Assembly: GCA_938029995.1 (NCBI GenBank)
Contig: CALHGI010000717.1
Span: 1-5,105, forward strand
DNA from: an uncultured cyanobacterium
GTDB lineage: Bacteria > Cyanobacteriota > Cyanobacteriia > Phormidesmidales > Phormidesmidaceae
Reading direction: 5' to 3'
Length of the DNA stretch: 5,105 nucleotides
The position numbers and the translations under genes were made by a program. Shown piece by piece: positions 4,373-5,105 of the stretch (position 1 is its first letter; every line of letters starts with the position of its first letter). Under the pieces are notes generated by a model. It saw only the letters and a list, made by a program, of their open reading frames with translations. It ran no database searches and had not been told where the DNA came from.

Positions 4373-5105
4373 CTCTGTCCGCTCTCGCCTGAACCATGTC
4401 ACCGACTGGCTCAAGGACAATCCAGATGTGGATGTACTATGTCTCCAAGAAACCAAGGTGGTCGATGCTGACTTTCCCAGGGCGCCCTTTGAAGACCTGG
4501 ATTACCATCTCTATATCTACGGGCAAAAAGCCTATAACGGAGTGGCTTTAATCAGCAAATCTCCCTTAGAAGACGTCCGAATGGGCTTTGGCTCCATCCT
4601 CGACGAAAACACAGTTGGCGATCTAGACGAGCAAAAAAGAGTCATCAGCGCCGTCCTCAACGGTGTGCGCATTCTAAATCTATACGTGCCCAACGGATCA
4701 TCCATTGGCAGCGAGAAGTATGACTACAAACTACGCTGGTTAGCCCTACTCAAGCAATATCTGATCAAAACCCTGGCAGAAAACAACCCGCTCAACGTCT
4801 GTGGCGACTTTAATATAGCCCTAGAAAATAAAGATATTTACACCGACGAAAAGCGAGACAAACACATCATGTCTTCGCCGAAGGAACGGGAAACATTAAC
4901 CGATATTTTGACCGTAGGTCTCGCCGACGTCTTTCGGAAATTTACCGATGAAGGAGGTCACTTTAGCTGGTGGGACTATCGGGCCGCATCCTTTCGCAGA
5001 AATATGGGATGGCGCATTGATCACCATTACCTTTCCCCCGAACTCTATAAACAAGCCAAGCGCTGCTGGATTGATATTGAGCCCCGCAAACTAGAAAAAC
5101 CTAGC
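4347..5105 (+). CDS. xthA: Exodeoxyribonuclease III (3' truncated by the window)
   Basis: This Mg-dependent nuclease acts as an AP endonuclease and 3'-phosphodiesterase/exonuclease in base excision repair. The first 253 residues are visible; the frame is open to the last base. The start is fixed by an in-frame TAA (4344-4346) directly before ATG, and by the canonical opening MQVASWNVNSVRSR. Active-site residues, matched to the E. coli enzyme, are Asn7, Glu35 in LQETK, Tyr113 in LYVPNG, Asp154 and Asn156 in GDFNIA, and Asp225 in WRIDHH. The final SDH motif should follow at once: the window ends at KPS, where the family reads SDHAP, so about a dozen residues are missing. The first 26 bp lie within the end of the cation transporter gene, and no clear Shine-Dalgarno sequence is seen, so translation is probably coupled to it. 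Confidence 0.95.
   Translation, partial: MQVASWNVNSVRSRLNHVTDWLKDNPDVDVLCLQETKVVDADFPRAPFEDLDYHLYIYGQKAYNGVALISKSPLEDVRMGFGSILDENTVGDLDEQKRVISAVLNGVRILNLYVPNGSSIGSEKYDYKLRWLALLKQYLIKTLAENNPLNVCGDFNIALENKDIYTDEKRDKHIMSSPKERETLTDILTVGLADVFRKFTDEGGHFSWWDYRAASFRRNMGWRIDHHYLSPELYKQAKRCWIDIEPRKLEKPS

Overview
The window looks like chromosomal DNA from a cyanobacterium. Two copies of the octamer GCGATCGC (HIP1, the over-represented cyanobacterial palindrome) lie inside genes. A perfect NtcA-type site (GTA-N8-TAC) sits upstream of an amino-acid transporter, and the flanking proteins resemble cyanobacterial families. Base composition and codon use look even across the window, and I see no insertion sequence, integrase, tRNA, rRNA or CRISPR array. 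The species cannot be named from this sequence alone.

Layout. (1) 1-221, plus strand: the C-terminal end of a protein that resembles cyanobacterial family-57 glycoside hydrolases. (2) 218-973, minus strand: a complete GlnQ/HisP-type ABC ATPase, tail-to-tail with gene 1 and overlapping it by 4 bases, with a cluster of inverted repeats at the junction. (3) 974-1271: a 298-bp divergent intergenic region with a candidate promoter for the ATPase, an NtcA-like site and two inverted repeats. (4) 1272-2081, plus: a solute-binding lipoprotein for polar amino acids. (5) 2126-2172: a strong 16-bp hairpin between cistrons. (6) 2200-2880, plus: the matching inner-membrane permease, probably starting at TTG. 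(7) 2910-3182, minus: a small basic protein of unknown function. (8) 3183-3355: a divergent intergenic region with a 17-bp palindrome filling the spacer of a candidate promoter. (9) 3356-4372, plus: a cation diffusion facilitator (Zn/Cd-type efflux). (10) 4347-5105, plus: exonuclease III, overlapping gene 9 by 26 bp and cut by the window end.

How the genes work together. Genes 2, 4 and 6 supply all parts of one polar amino-acid importer: a lipid-anchored binding protein, a permease (probably a homodimer, since only one permease gene is present) and an ATPase dimer. The ATPase is transcribed divergently from the other two. The NtcA-like site suggests induction under nitrogen limitation. Genes 9 and 10 overlap and probably share a transcript, although metal efflux and abasic-site/3'-end DNA repair have no obvious biochemical link.

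I do not see a clearly new biological system here. The most notable signals are regulatory: the NtcA-like site, the hairpin between binding protein and permease with an alternative fold, the palindrome inside the metal-transporter promoter, and the hairpin cluster at the convergent gene ends.
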